A stretch of DNA of 64,000 nucleotides from Solea solea (GCF_958295425.1 NC_081143.1:186001-250000); one strand, 5' to 3'. Positions 32,040-46,450 are shown, counted from the first letter of the stretch. The notes: generated by a model from the letters alone, not told the origin. Numbers and translations: made by a program.

Positions 32040-32313
32040 GAAGAAAAGACAGTTTCCCACCTTTCTTACGTTTGAATTTTACAGACTGTGTTTTTGGCAG
32101 TTTTTTTTGGCCGGGGGAAAAAAGCCCAAAGTCCTGTGTCCAAAAACTGAAAATCAGGTCATGTCAGACTCTATACAGTCTTAGACTCTTTGGCCAGAGT
32201 GGAAGTTTTGGAGGAACTACATTTCTACAGGTCGCAGGAGTGTGAATATTTCATATGTCGTTTGGGGTCCCAAGACGAGCGGAACGACGAGGGTACATTA
32301 GTATATCTTATAA
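32040..32313 (+). repeat. Linker J1, uninterrupted
   Basis: Same sequence as 29274-29548 with scattered substitutions; empty TTA site present. Confidence 0.93.
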
Positions 32314-32902
32314 GATGTTAACTTTATTTGTGAGGTTGATGTTATGGGACAGTAGAAAATGAAAAAAAATCAGAAAACACTCGTATTCCAGCTGAATGCG
32401 CACAAAAACAGACACAAATAGAAAAACACATCCAAACAGTGAAATCATTGCAAAATCAAACACTGAGGGTACCGAAGAATATCTTATAAGATGTTAACTT
32501 TATTTGTGAGGTTTATCTTATGGGACAGTAGAAAAATGAAAAAAAAATCAGAAAACAGTCGTATTCCAGCTGAATGCGCACAAAAACAGACAAAAATAGA
32601 AAAACACATTCAAACAGTGAAATCATTGCAAAATCAAACACTGAAGGTATATAACTATATCCTATAAGATTTTAACTTTATTTGTGAGGTTTATGTTATG
32701 GGACAGTAGAAAAATGAAAAACATTCCGAAAACAGCCGTATCCCTGCTGAATGCGCACAAAAACAGACACAAATAGAAAAACACATCCAAACAGTGAAAT
32801 CATTATAAATTCAAACACTGAGGGTACATCAATATACCTTATAAGATGTTAACTTCATATTATAGGACAGTAGAAAAAAGATTAAAATACCCTCGATCAG
32901 CC
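32314..32902 (+). repeat. 176-bp satellite (3 monomers) plus J2
   Basis: Same three-monomer block as 29549-30078, with J2 at 32845-32902. Confidence 0.93.
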
Positions 32903-33665
32903 TTAGTCCCTGATACACATATGGAAAAATCAGACTCCTGGCTTAATGCCTTTAGGAATTATTACAAAAAACACACCCAAATGGCTGACCTTTGACCTTT
33001 CCAAAGGTTGCACAGGTCTGAAACTCGGCACCCTAGATTAGCCTTAGTCCCTGATACACATACGGAAAAATCAGACTTCTGGCTTAATGCCTTTAGGAAT
33101 TATTACAAAAAACACACCCGAACGGCTGACCATTGACCTTTCCGAAGGTTGCACAGGTCTGAAACTCGGCACCCTGGATCAGCCTTAGTCCCTGATACAC
33201 ACGGAAAAATCAGACTCCTGGCTCAATGCCTTTAGGAATTATTACAAAAAACACACCCGAACGACTGACCATTGACCTTTCCGAAGGTCGCACAGGTCTG
33301 AAACTCGGCACCCTGGATCAGCCTTAGTCCCTGATACACACGGAAAAATCAGACTCCTGGCTCAATGCCTTTAGGAATTATTACAAAAAACACACCCGAA
33401 CGGCTGACCATTGACCTTTCCGAAAGTTGCACAGGTCTGAAACTTGGCAACCGGGATAAGCTTTAGTCCCTGATACACATACGGAAAAATCAGACTCCTG
33501 ACCCAATGCCTTTAGGAATTATTACAAAAAATACACCACAGCGGCTGACCTTTGACCTTTCCAGAGGTTGCACGGGTCTGAAACTCGGCACCCTGTATCA
33601 GCCAGGAGTCCCTGATACACATACGGAGAAATCAGCATCCGGGCTCATTGCCTTTAGGAATTATT
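32903..33665 (+). repeat. 141-bp tandem repeat, about 5.4 units
   Basis: Two units have the shorter GATACACACGG in place of GATACACATACGG. Ends in the pre-J1 unit. Confidence 0.93.
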
Positions 33666-33940
33666 GAAGAAAAGACAGTTTCCCACCTTTCTTACGTTTG
33701 AATTTTACAGACTGTGTTTTTGGCAGTTTTTTTTGGCCAGGCGGAAAAAAGCCCAAAATCCTGTGTCCAAAAACTGAAAATCAGGTCATGTCAGACTCTA
33801 TACAGTCTTAGACTCTTTGGCCAGAGTGGAAGTTTTAGAGGGACTACATTTCTACAGGTCGCAGGAGTGTGAATATTTCATATGTCGTTTGGGGTCCCAA
33901 GACGAGCGGAACGACGAGGGTACATTAGTATATCTTATAA
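33666..33940 (+). repeat. Linker J1, uninterrupted
   Basis: Same linker, empty TTA site, a few substitutions. Confidence 0.93.
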
Positions 33941-34374
33941 GATGTTAACTTTATTTGTGAGGTTTATGTTATGGGACAGTAGAAAAATGAAAAATAATCA
34001 GAAAACAGTCGTATTCCAGCTGAATGCGCACAAAAACAGACAAAAATAGAAAAACACATTCAAACAGTGAAATCATTGCAAAATCAAACACTGAAGGTAT
34101 ATAACTATATCTTATAAGATGTTAAATTTATTTGTGAGGTTTATGTTATGGGACAGTAGAAACAGTTTCAGACCCGTGCAACCTTTGGAAAGGTCAAAGG
34201 TCAGCCGTTCGGGTGTGTCTGAATGCGCACAAAAACAGACACAAATAGAAAAACACATCCAAACAGTGAAATCATTATAAATTCAAACAATGAGGGTACA
34301 TCAATATACCTTATAAGATGTTAACTTCATATTATAGGACAGTAGAAAAAAGATTAAAATACCCTCGATCAGCC
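33941..34374 (+). repeat. 176-bp satellite (about 2 monomers) with hybrid monomer, plus J2
   Basis: The second monomer has part of its middle replaced by an inverted piece of the 141-bp repeat (34164-34218). J2 at 34317-34374. Confidence 0.92.
34164..34218 (-). repeat. 55-bp inverted patch of 141-bp repeat inside a 176-bp monomer
   Basis: AGTTTCAGACCCGTGCAACC through GCCGTTCGGGTGTGT is the reverse complement of the CACACCCGAACGGC...CTGAAACT part of the 141-bp unit. It sits between GGGACAGTAGAAAC and CTGAATGCGCAC of the 176-bp monomer. It carries a DR1 site in the forward AGGTCA orientation. The same hybrid is at 52817-52871 and 55282-55336. Confidence 0.92.
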
Positions 34375-34445
34375 TTAGTCCCTGATACACATACGGAAAA
34401 ATCAGACTCCTGGCTTAATGCCTATTACAAAAAACACACCTAAAC
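34375..34445 (+). repeat. 141-bp repeat, partial unit before L2
   Basis: Short unit with a 7-bp loss (CTTAATGCCTATTAC, against TGCCTTTAGGAATTATTAC elsewhere), ending in the target TAAAC. Confidence 0.9.
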
Positions 34446-35287
34446 ATCAGAGCAGACATCCCCCCCATTCTCCCCTGCACATCGGAGGAACAGCGGTGGA
34501 AGTGGTCTCCAGCTTCAGGTACCTGGGCGTGCATCTCAAGGACGACCTCACCTGGAGCAGCCACACTTCCAGCCTGGTCGGGAAGGCACACCAGCGCCTC
34601 TACTTCCTCAGGAGGCTGAGACGCGCTGGACTAGGAAGGTCAGCCCTTATCACCTTCTACAGATGTGTAGTGGAGAGTGTCCTGTGCTCCTGCATCACTG
34701 TGTGGCACGGCAGCTGCTCTGCAGCAGAGAAGAAGGCTCTGCAGAGAGTGGTGAAAGCTGCACAGAGAACCGTGGGCAGCAGCCTCCCCACCATCACGGA
34801 CATCTTCACCTCCAGATGCAGGAAAAGGGCCACCTGCATCATGAGAGATCCCACTCACCCGGCACACACACTGTTCACCCACCTCCCCTCAGGCAGGAGG
34901 CTACGGAGCATCAAGAGCAGAACTACGAGACTGAGGAACAGCTTCTTCCCTGGAGCTGTCAGACTCCTGAACTCTCTGTAGCCCCCATAGCCCTGCTGCC
35001 CCCACCGCCCACGTACTGTACTTTGCACATGCCCCCAGTACCGTACACACCCTTGCACCAAATTCTTTTTTGCACAGCACCTTACCTGCAGAGGTTTAAA
35101 GTTTTGATCTATTTTAATTTATATTTTGTTAAGTTAAACTGTTGGTTCTTATTTCTTATTTTCTTATTCTTCTTATTGCTGGGCCGACCGGGTTCTGGAG
35201 AGACTGATTTACGTTCTGACCTCATGTCTAATGTGTGTTGGTATGACAATAAAGAAATCTTGATTCTTGAATCTTGAATCTTGAATC
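34446..35287 (+). mobile_element. 5'-truncated L2-type LINE, copy 2
   Basis: Same insertion as 30641-31489, with the coding fragment open to TAG at 34981 and tail (TCTTGAA)n. Flanking TAAAC at 34441-34445 and 35288-35292. Shared breakpoints show it was copied with its array. Confidence 0.9.
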
Positions 35288-35960
35288 TAAACGGCTGACC
35301 TTTGACCTTTCCGAAGGTTACACAGGTCTGAAACTCGGCACGCCTTAGTCCCTGATACACATACGGAAAAATCAGACTCCTGGCTCAATGCCTTTAGGAA
35401 TTATTACAAAAAACACACCCGAACGGCTGACCATTGACCTTTCCGAAGGTTGCACAGGCCTGAAACTCTGCACCCGGGATAAGCCTAAATCCCTGATACA
35501 CATACGGAAAAGTCAGACTCCTGGCTAAATGCCTTTAGGAATTATTACAAAAAAACACACCCGAACGGCTGACCATTGACCTTTCCGAAGGTTGCACAGG
35601 TCTGAAACTCTGCTACCTGGATAAGCTTTAGTCCCTGATACACATACGGAAAAATCAGACTCCTGACTCAATGCCTTTAGGAATTATTACAAAAAACACA
35701 CCCGAACGGCTGACCTTTGACCGTTCCAAAGGTTGCACGGGTCTGAAACTTGGCACCCTGGATAAGCCTTAGTCCCTGATACAGATACGGAAAAATCAGA
35801 CCACTGGCTTAATGCCTTTAGGAATTATTACAAAATACACACCAGAGCGGCTGACCTTTGACCTTTCCAAAGGTTGCACAGGTCTGAAACTCGGCACCCT
35901 GGATCAGCCAGGAGTCCCTGATACACATACGGAGAAATCAGCATCCGGGCTCATTGATCT
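35288..35960 (+). repeat. 141-bp tandem repeat, about 4.8 units
   Basis: Includes both CCTAAATCC (open) and CCTTAGTCC (stop) variants. The last unit before J1 reads CATTGATCTGAAG, lacking the usual GCCTTTAGGAATTATT. Confidence 0.93.
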
Positions 35961-36226
35961 GAAGAAAAGACAGTTTCCCACCTTTCTTACGTTTGAATTT
36001 TACAGACTGTGTTTTTGGCAGTTTTTTTTGGCCGGGGGAAAAAAGCCCAAAGTGCTGTATCCAAAAACTGAAAATCAGGTCATGTCAGACTCTATACAGT
36101 CTTAGACCCTTTGGCCAGAGTGAAAGTTTTGGAGGAACTACAGGTCGCAGGAGTGTGAATATTTCATATTTCGTTTCGGGTCCCAAGACGAGCGGAACGA
36201 CAAGGGTACATTAGTATATCTTATAA
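35961..36226 (+). repeat. Linker J1, uninterrupted
   Basis: Has CAGTCTTAGACCCTTTGG, the closest match to the pre-insertion site of the TIR element, whose flank also reads GACCCTTTTGG. Confidence 0.93.
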
Positions 36227-39200
36227 GATGTTAACTTTATTTGTGAGGTTTATGTTATGGGAAAGTAGAAAAATGAAAAAAATCCGGAAACAGCCTTATC
36301 TCAGCTGAATGCGCACACAAACAGACACCAATAGAAAAACACATCCAAACAGTGAAATCATTGCAAAATCAAACACTGAGGGTACAGAACTAAATCTTTT
36401 AAGATGTTAACTTCATTTGTGAGGTTTATGTTATGGGAAAGTAGAAAAATGAAAAAAATCCGGAAACAGCCTTATCTCAGCTGAATGCGCACACAAACAG
36501 ACACCAATAGAAAAACACATCCAAACAGTGAAATCATTGCAAAATCAAACACTGAGGGTACAAAACTAAATCTTTTAAGATGTTAACTTCATTTGTGAGG
36601 TTTATGTTATGGGAAAGTAGAAAAATGAAAAAAATCCGGAAACAGCCTTATCTCAGCTGAATGCGCACACAAACAGACACTTGTAGAAAAACACATCCCA
36701 ACAGTGAAACCATTGCAAAATCAAACACTGAGGGTACAGAACTAAATATTTTAAGATGTTAACTTCATTTGTGAGGTTTATGTTATGGGACAGCGGAAAA
36801 ATGAAAAAAATCCGTAAACAGCCTTATCTCAGCTGAATGCGCACACAAACAGACACTTGTAGAAAAACACATCCCAACAGTGAAACCATTGCAAAATCAA
36901 ACACTGAGGGTACAGAACTAAATATTTTAAGATGTTAACTTCATTTGTGAGGTTTATGTTATGGGACAGCGGAAAAATGAAAAAAATCCGTAAACAGCCT
37001 TATCTCAGCTGAATGCGCACACAAACAGACACTTGTAGAAAAACACATCCCAACAGTGAAATCATTGCAAAATCAAACACTGAGGGTACAGAAATAAATC
37101 TTTTAAGATGTTAACTTCATTTGTGAGGTTTATGTTATGGGACAGCAGAAAAATGAAAAAAATCCGTAAACAGCCTTATCTCAGCTGAATGCGCACACAA
37201 ACAGACTTCAATAGAAAAACACATCCAAACAGTGAAATCTTTGCAAAATTAAACACTGAGGGTAAAGAAGTATATCTTATAAAATGTTAAGTTCATTTGT
37301 TAGGTTTATATTATGGGAAAGTAGAAAAATGAAAAAAATCCGAAAACAGCCTTATCTCAGCTGAATGCGCACACAAACAGACACTTGTAGAAAAACACAT
37401 CCAAACAGTGAAATCATTGCAAAATCAAACACTGAGGGTACAGAACTAAATCTTTTAAGATGTTAACTTCATTTGTGAGGTTTATGTTATGGGACAGCAG
37501 AAAAATAAAAAAATCCGTAAACAGCCTTATCTCAGCTGAATGCGCACACAAAACAGACACCAATAGAAAAACACATCCAAACAGTGAAATCTTTGCAAAA
37601 TTAAACACTGAGGGTAAAGAAGTATATCTTATAAGATGTTAAGTTCATTTGTTAGGTTTATATTATGGGAAAGTAGAAAAATGAAAAAAATCCGAAAACA
37701 GCCTTATCTCAGCTGTATGCGCACACAAACAGACACCCATAGAAAAACACATCCAAACAGTGAAATCAATGCAAAATCAAACAGTAAGTGTACAGAACTA
37801 AATCTTTTAAGATGTTAACTTCATTTGTGAAGTTTATGTTATGGGACAGCAGAAAAATAAAAAAAATCCGTAAACAGCCTTATCTCAGCTGAATGCGCAC
37901 ACAAACAGACTTCAATAGAAAAACACATCCCAACAGTGAAATATTTGCATAATTAAACACTGAGGGTAAAGAAGTATATCTTATAAGATGTTAAGTTCAT
38001 TTGTTAGGTTTATATTATGGGAAAGTAGAAAAATGAAAAAATTTCGAAAATAGCCTTATCTCAGCTCAATGGGGCACAAACAGACACCAATAGAAAAACA
38101 CATCCAAACAGTGAAATCATTGCAAAATCAAACAGTGAGTGTACAGAACTAAATCTTTTAAGATGTTAACTTCATTTGTGAGGTTTATGTTATGGGACAG
38201 CAGAAAAATTAAAAAAATCCGTAAACAGCCTTATCTCAGCTGAATGCGCACACAAACAGACACTTGTAGAAAAACACATCCAAACAGTGAAATCTTTGCA
38301 AAATTAAACACTGAGGGTAAAGAAGTATATCTTATAAGATGTTAAGTTCATTTGTTAGGTTTATATTATGGGAAAGTAGAAAAATGAAAAAAATCCGAAA
38401 ACAGCCTTATCTCAGCTGAATGCGTACACAAACAGACACCAATAGAAAAACACATCCAAACAGTGAAATCATTGCAAAATCAAACAGTGAGGGTACAGAA
38501 CTAAATCTTTTAAGATGTTAACTTCATTTGTGAGGTTTATGTTATGGGACAGCAGAAAAATTAAAAAAATCCGTAAACAGCCTTATCTCAGCTGAATGCG
38601 CACACAAACAGACTTCAATAGAAAAACACATCCAAACAGTGAAATCTTTGCAAAATTAAACACTGAGGGTAAAGAAGTATATCTTATAAAATGTTAAGTT
38701 CATTTATTAGGTTTATATTATGGGAAAGTAGAAAAATGAAAAAAATCCGAAAACAGCCTTATCTCAGCTGAATGCGCACACAAACAGACACTTGTAGAAA
38801 AACACATCCAAACAGTGAAATCATTGCAGAATCAAACACTGAGGGTACATAACTAAATCTTTTAAGATGTTAACTTCATTTGTGAGGTTTATGTTATGGG
38901 ACAGCAGAAAAATGAAAAGAATCCGTAAACAGCCTTATTTCAGCTGAATGCGCACACAAACAGACACTTGTAGAAAAAAACATCCCAACAGTGAAATCAT
39001 TGCAAAATCAAACACTGAGGGTACAGAACTAAATCTTTTAAGATGTTAACTTCATTTGTGAGGTTTATGTTATGGGACAGCAGAAAAATGAAAAAAATCC
39101 GTAAACAGCCTTATCTCAGCTGAATGCGCACACAAACAGACTTCAATAGAAAAACACATCCAAACAGTGAAATCTTTGCAAAATTAAACACTGAGGGTAA

Positions 39201-42200
39201 AGAAGTATATCTTATAAAATCTTAAGTTCATTTGTTAGGTTTATATTATGGGAAAGTAGAAAAATGAAAAAAATCCGAAAACAGCCTTATCTCAGCTGAA
39301 TGCGCACACAAACAGACACTTGTAGAAAAACACATCCAAACAGTGAAATCATTGCAAAATCAAACACTGAGGGTACAGAACTAAATCTTTTAAGATGTTA
39401 ACTTCATTTGTGAGGTTTATGTTATGGGACAGCAGAAAAATAAAAAAATCCGTAAACAGCCTTATCTCAGCTGAATGCGCACACAAAACAGACACCAATA
39501 GAAAAACACATCCAAACAGTGAAATCTTTGCAAAATTAAACACTGAGGGTAAAGAAGTATATCTTATAAGATGTTAAGTTCATTTGTTAGGTTTATATTA
39601 TGGGAAAGTAGAAAAATGAAAAAAATCCGAAAACAGCCTTATCTCAGCTGTATGCGCACACAAACAGACACCCATAGAAAAACACATCCAAACAGTGAAA
39701 TCAATGCAAAATCAAACAGTAAGTGTACAGAACTAAATCTTTTAAGATGTTAACTTCATTTGTGAAGTTTATGTTATGGGACAGCAGAAAAATAAAAAAA
39801 ATCCGTAAACAGCCTTATCTCAGCTGAATGCGCACACAAACAGACACTTGTAGAAAAAAACATCCCAACAGTGAAACCATTGCAAAATCAAACACTGAGG
39901 GTACAGAACTAAATATTTTAAGATGTTAACTTCATTTGTGAGGTTTATGTTATGGGACAGCAGAAAAATTAAAAAAATCCGTAAACAGCCTTATCTCAGC
40001 TGAATGCGCACACAAACAGACACTTGTAGAAAAACACATCCCAACATTGAAACCATTGCAAAATCAAACACTGAGGGTACAGAACTAAATCTTTTAAGAT
40101 GTTAACTTCATTTGTGAGGTTTATGTTATGGGACAGCAGAAAAATTAAAAAAATCCGTAAACAGCCTTATCTCAGCTGAATGCGCACACAAACAGACTTC
40201 AATAGAAAAACACATCCCAACAGTGAAATATTTGCATAATTAAACACTGAGGGTAAAGAAGTATATCTTATAAGATGTTAAGTTCATTTGTTAGGTTTAT
40301 ATTATGGGAAAGTAGAAAAATGAAAAAATTTCGAAAATAGCCTTATCTCAGCTCAATGGGGCACAAACAGACACCAATAGAAAAACACATCCAAACAGTG
40401 AAATCATTGCAAAATCAAACAGTGAGTGTACAGGACTAAATCTTTTAAGATGTTAACTTCATTTGTGAGGTTTATGTTATGGGACAGCAGAAAAATGAAA
40501 AAAATCCGTAAACAGCCTTATCTCAGCTGAATGCGCACACAAACAGACTTCAATAGAAAAACACATCCAAACAGTGAAATCTTTGCAAAATTAAACACTG
40601 AGGGTAAAGAAGTATATCTTATAAAATGTTAAGTTCATTTGTTAGGTTTATATTATGGGAAAGTAGAAAAATGAAAAAAATCCGAAAACAGCCTTATCTC
40701 AGCTGAATGCGCACACAAACAGACACTTGTAGAAAAACACATCCAAACAGTGAAATCATTGCAAAATCAAACACTGAGGGTACAGAACTAAATCTTTTAA
40801 GATGTTAACTTCATTTGTGAGGTTTATGTTATGGGACAGCAGAAAAATAAAAAAATCCGTAAACAGCCTTATCTCAGCTGAATGCGCACACAAAACAGAC
40901 ACCAATAGAAAAACACATCCAAACAGTGAAATCTTTGCAAAATTAAACACTGAGGGTAAAGAAGTATATCTTATAAGATGTTAAGTTCATTTGTTAGGTT
41001 TATATTATGGGAAAGTAGAAAAATGAAAAAAATCCGAAAACAGCCTTATCTCAGCTGAATGCGTACACAAACAGACACCAATAGAAAAACACATCCAAAC
41101 AGTGAAATCATTGCAAAATCAAACAGTGAGTGTACAGAACTAAATCTTTTAAGATGTTAACTTCATTTGTGAGGTTATGTTATGGGACAGCAGAAAAATT
41201 AAAAAAATCCGTAAACAGCCTTATCTCAGCTGAATGCGCACACAAACAGACACTTGTAGAAAAACACATCCCAACAGTGAAACCATTGCAAAATCAAACA
41301 CTGAGGGTACAGAACTAAATATTTTAAGATGTTAACTTCATTTGTGAGGTTTATGTTATGGGACAGCAGAAAAATTAAAAAAATCCGTAAACAGCCTTAT
41401 CTCAGCTGAATGCGCACACAAACAGACTTCAATAGAAAAACACATCCAAACAGTGAAATCTTTGCAAAATTAAACACTGAGGGTAAAGAAGTATATCTTA
41501 TAAAATGTTAAGTTCATTTATTAGGTTTATATTATGGGAAAGTAGAAAAATGAAAAAAATCCGAAAACAGCCTTATCTCAGCTGAATGCGCACACAAACA
41601 GACACTTGTAGAAAAACACATCCAAACAGTGAAATCATTGCAAAATCAAACACTGAGGGTACATAACTAAATCTTTTAAGATGTTAACTTCATTTGTGAG
41701 GTTTATGTTATGGGACAGCAGAAAAATGAAAAGAATCCGTAAACAGCCTTATTTCAGCTGAATGCGCACACAAACAGACACTTGTAGAAAAAAACATCCC
41801 AACAGTGAAATCATTGCAAAATCAAACACTGAGGGTACAGAACTAAATCTTTTAAGATGTTAACTTCATTTGTGAGGTTTATGTTATGGGACAGCAGAAA
41901 AATTAAAAAAATCCGTAAACAGCCTTATCTCAGCTGAATGCGCACACAAACAGACACCAATAGAAAAACACATCCAAACAGTGAAATCTTTGCAAAATTA
42001 AACACTGAGGGTAAAGAAGTATATCTTATAAGATGTTAAGTTCATTTGTTAGGGTTATATTATGGGAAAGTAGAAAAATGAAAAAAATCCGAAAACAGCC
42101 TTATCTCAGCTGTATGCGCACACAAACAGACACCAATAGAAAAACACATCCAAACAGTGAAATCAATGCAAAATCAAACAGTTAGTGTACAGAACTAAAT

Positions 42201-45200
42201 CTTTTAAGATGTTAACTTCATTTTTGAGGTTTATGTTATGGGACAGCAGAAAAATTAAAAAAATCCGTAAACAGCCTTATCTCAGCTGAATGCGCACACA
42301 AACAGACACCAATAGAAAAACACATCCAAACAGTGAAATCTTTGCAAAATTAAACACTGAGGGTAAAGAAGTATATCTTATAAGATGTTAAGTTCATTTG
42401 TTAGGTTTATATTATGGGAAAGTAGAAAAATGAAAAAATTTCGAAAATAGCCTTATCTCAGCTCAATGGGGCACAAACAGACACCAATAGAAAAACACAT
42501 CCAAACAGTGAAATCTTTGCAAAATCAAACAGTGAGTGTACAGAACTAAATCTTTTAAGATGTTAAGTTCATTTGTGAGGTTTATGTTATGGGACAGCAG
42601 AAAAATTAAAAAAATCCGTAAACAGCCTTATCTCAGCTGAATGCGCACACAAACAGACACTTGTAGAAAAACACATCCCAACAGTGAAATCATTGCAAAA
42701 TCAAACACTGAGGGTACAGAACTAAATCTTTTAAGATGTTAACTTCATTTGTGAGGTTTATGTTATGGGACAGCAGAAAAATTAAAAAAATCCGTAAACA
42801 GCCTTATCTCAGCTGAATGCGCACACAAACAGACACCAATAGAAAAACACATCCAAACAGTGAAATCATTGCAAAATCAAACAGTGAGTGTACAGAACTA
42901 AATCTTTTAAGATGTTAACTTCATTTGTGAGGTTTATGTTATGGGACAGCAGAAAAATTAAAAAAATCCGTAAACAGCCTTATCTCAGCTGAATGCGCAC
43001 ACAAACAGACTTCAATAGAAAAACACATCCAAACAGTGAAATCTTTGCAAAATTAAACACTGAGGGTAAAGAAGTATATCTTATAAAATGTTAAGTTCAT
43101 TTGTTAGGTTTATATTATGGGAAAGTAGAAAAATTAAAAAAATCCGAAAACAGCCTTATCTCAGCTGAATGCGCACACAAACAGACACTTGTAGAAAAAC
43201 ACATCCAAACAGTGAAATCATTGCAAAATCAAACACTGAGGGTACAGAACTAAATCTTTTAAGATGTTAACTTCATTTGTGAGGTTTATGTTATGGGACA
43301 GCAGAAAAATTAAAAAAATCCTTAAACAGCCTTATCTCAGCTGAATGCGCACACAAACAGACACCAATAGAAAAACACATCCAAACAGTGAAATCTTTGC
43401 AAAATTAAACACTGAGGGTAAAGAAGTATATCTTATAAGATGTTAAGTTCATTTGTTAGGTTTATATTATGGGAAAGTAGAAAAATGAAAAAAATCCGAA
43501 AACAGCCTTATCTCAGCTGTATGCGCACACAAACAGACACCAATAGAAAAGCACATCCAAACAGTGAAATCAATGCAAAATCAAACAGTGAGTGTACAGA
43601 ACTAAATCTTTTAAGATGTTAACTTCATTTGTGAGGTTTATGTTATGGGACAGCAGAAAAATTAAAAAAATCCGTAAACAGCCTTATCTCAGCTGAATGC
43701 GCACACAAACAGACTTCAATAGAAAAACACATCCAAACAGTGAAATCTTTGCAAAATTAAACACTGAGGGTAAAGAAGTATATCTTATAAGATGTTAAGT
43801 TCATTTGTTAGGGTTATATTATGGGAAAGTAGAAAAATGAAAAAAATCCGAAAACAGCCTTATCTCAGCTGTATGCGCACACAAACAGACACCAATAGAA
43901 AAACACATCCAAACAGTGAAATCAATGCAAAATCAAACAGTTAGTGTACAGAACTAAATCTTTTAAGATGTTAACTTCATTTTTGAGGTTTATGTTATGG
44001 GACAGCAGAAAAATTAAAAAAATCCGTAAACAGCCTTATCTCAGCTGAATGCGCACACAAACAGACACCAATAGAAAAACACATCCAAACAGTGAAATCT
44101 TTGCAAAATTAAACACTGAGGGTAAAGAAGTATATCTTATAAGATGTTAAGTTCATTTGTTAGGTTTATATTATGGGAAAGTAGAAAAATGAAAAAATTT
44201 CGAAAATAGCCTTATCTCAGCTCAATGGGGCACAAACAGACACCAATAGAAAAACACATCCAAACAGTGAAATCATTGCAAAATCAAACAGTGAGTGTAC
44301 AGAACTAAATCTTTTAAGATGTTAAGTTCATTTGTGAGGTTTATGTTATGGGACAGCAGAAAAATTAAAAAAATCCGTAAACAGCCTTATCTCAGCTGAA
44401 TGCGCACACAAACAGACACTTGTAGAAAAACACATCCCAACAGTGAAATCATTGCAAAATCAAACACTGAGGGTACAGAACTAAATCTTTTAAGATGTTA
44501 ACTTCATTTGTGAGGTTTATGTTATGGGACAGCAGAAAAATTAAAAAAATCCGTAAACAGCCTTATCTCAGCTGAATGCGCACACAAACAGACACCAATA
44601 GAAAAACACATCCAAACAGTGAAATCATTGCAAAATCAAACAGTGAGTGTACAGAACTAAATCTTTTAAGATGTTAACTTCATTTGTGAGGTTTATGTTA
44701 TGGGACAGCAGAAAAATTAAAAAAATCCGTAAACAGCCTTATCTCAGCTGAATGCGCACACAAACAGACTTCAATAGAAAAACACATCCAAACAGTGAAA
44801 TCTTTGCAAAATTAAACACTGAGGGTAAAGAAGTATATCTTATAAAATGTTAAGTTCATTTGTTAGGTTTATATTATGGGAAAGTAGAAAAATGAAAAAA
44901 AATCCGAAAACAGCCTTAACTCAGCTGAATGCGCACACAAACAGACACCAATAGAAAAACACATCCAAACAGTGAAATCTTTGCAAAATTAAACACTGAG
45001 GGTAAAGAAGTATATCTTATAATATGTTAAGTTCATTTGTTAGGTTTATGTTATGGGACAGCAGAAAAATTAAAAAAATCCGTAAACAGCCTTATCTCAG
45101 CTGAATGCGCACACAAACAGACACTTGTAGAAAAACACATCCCAACAGTGAAACCATTGCAAAATCAAACACTGAGGGTACAGAACTAAATATTTTAAGA

Positions 45201-45896
45201 TGTTAACTTCATTTGTGAGGTTTATGTTATGGGACAGCAGAAAAATTAAAAAAATCCGTAAACAGCCTTATCTCAGCTGAATGCGCACACAAACAGACTT
45301 CAATAGAAAAACACATCCAAACAGTGAAATCTTTGCAAAATTAAACACTGAGGGTAAAGAAGTATATCTTATAAGATGTTAAGTTCATTTGTAGGTTTAT
45401 ATTATGGGAAAGTAGAAAAATGAAAAAAATCCGAAAACAGCCTTAACTCAGCTGAATGCGCACACAAACAGACACTTGTAGAAAAACACATCCAAACAGT
45501 GAAATCATTGCAAAATCAAACACTGAGGGTACAGAACTAAATCTTTTAAGATGTTAACTTTCATTTGTGAGGTTTATGTTATGGGACAGCAGAAAAATTA
45601 AAATAATCCGGAAACAGCCTTATCTCAGCTGAATGCGCACACAAACAGACACCAATAGAAAAACACATCCAAACAGTGAAATCTTTGCAAAATCAAACAG
45701 TGAGTGTACAGAACTAAATCTTTTAAGATGTGAACTTCATTTGTGAGGTTAATATTATGGGACAGCAGAAAAATTTAAAAAAATCCGGAAACAGCCATAT
45801 CTATAGAATGCGCTTACAAACAGACACCAATAGAAAAACACATCCGTGAAATCATTGCAAAATCAAACACTGAGAGTACAGAAGTATATCTTATAA
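36227..45896 (+). repeat. 176-bp satellite array 2 (about 55 monomers)
   Basis: Same two monomer types as array 1, all head-to-tail. Local higher-order units are visible: identical 64-codon minus frames recur at 37414, 39349 and 40756 (offsets 1935 and 1407 bp, about 11 and 8 monomers). A degenerate monomer with TTTCGAAAATAGCC and CTCAATGGGGCAC recurs near 38040, 40325, 42435 and 44196. One-base indels (for example CACAAAACAGAC) are shared among HOR copies. The last two monomers are diverged, as at the end of array 1. Confidence 0.97.
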
Positions 45897-46024
45897 GATG
45901 TACATTTCATTTGTTCAGTTAACTGTATGGTTATTTGTCATAATCAAGCTTCAAAAAAATATTTTTACAATGTTTTTTTCAACAAATGTTGCTTTCACAG
46001 CACACATTATTGTTGTAATCATAT

Positions 46025-46105
46025 CATTATTATTAATATTATTATTATTATCGCTGTTAATATTATTATTGTTATCATCACCATCATTATATTTATATGA
46101 TTAAT
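46025..46105 (+). repeat. ATT/ATC-rich microsatellite, duplicate
   Basis: Counterpart of 21250-21330 with a few substitutions. Confidence 0.85.
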
Positions 46106-46430
46106 ACATTGACATTATATTAACATAAAAAAACAAAAACTCGCGCACTCATTCTATTGGGAACAATGACATGATGATGCTGTAGGGCCACCTTCAGCAT
46201 TCGCTTCCGATTTTCATTAAGTTTCGATTCCACCTTAAAAAAAATGCACGTTTCGGCCAGTAGGGAGAAGTGCAAATTCAGGAATGGTTGCAATAGAATT
46301 CAGTCAGCATTCATATTTGAGATGGACTTTCTCCTATAGTCCAAAGTAGATATGGACATATAGGGGATCACTGGAAAAATAAGGAGCTGTAGCATGCAAA
46401 GCAGGTGACATATTTCATGTGAAATCATAT

Positions 46431-46450
46431 TAGGCCACTAGAGGGCAGTG
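46431..46450 (+). promoter_or_regulatory. CTCF-like binding motif, duplicate
   Basis: Identical GGCCACTAGAGGGCAG in the second block. Confidence 0.5.
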
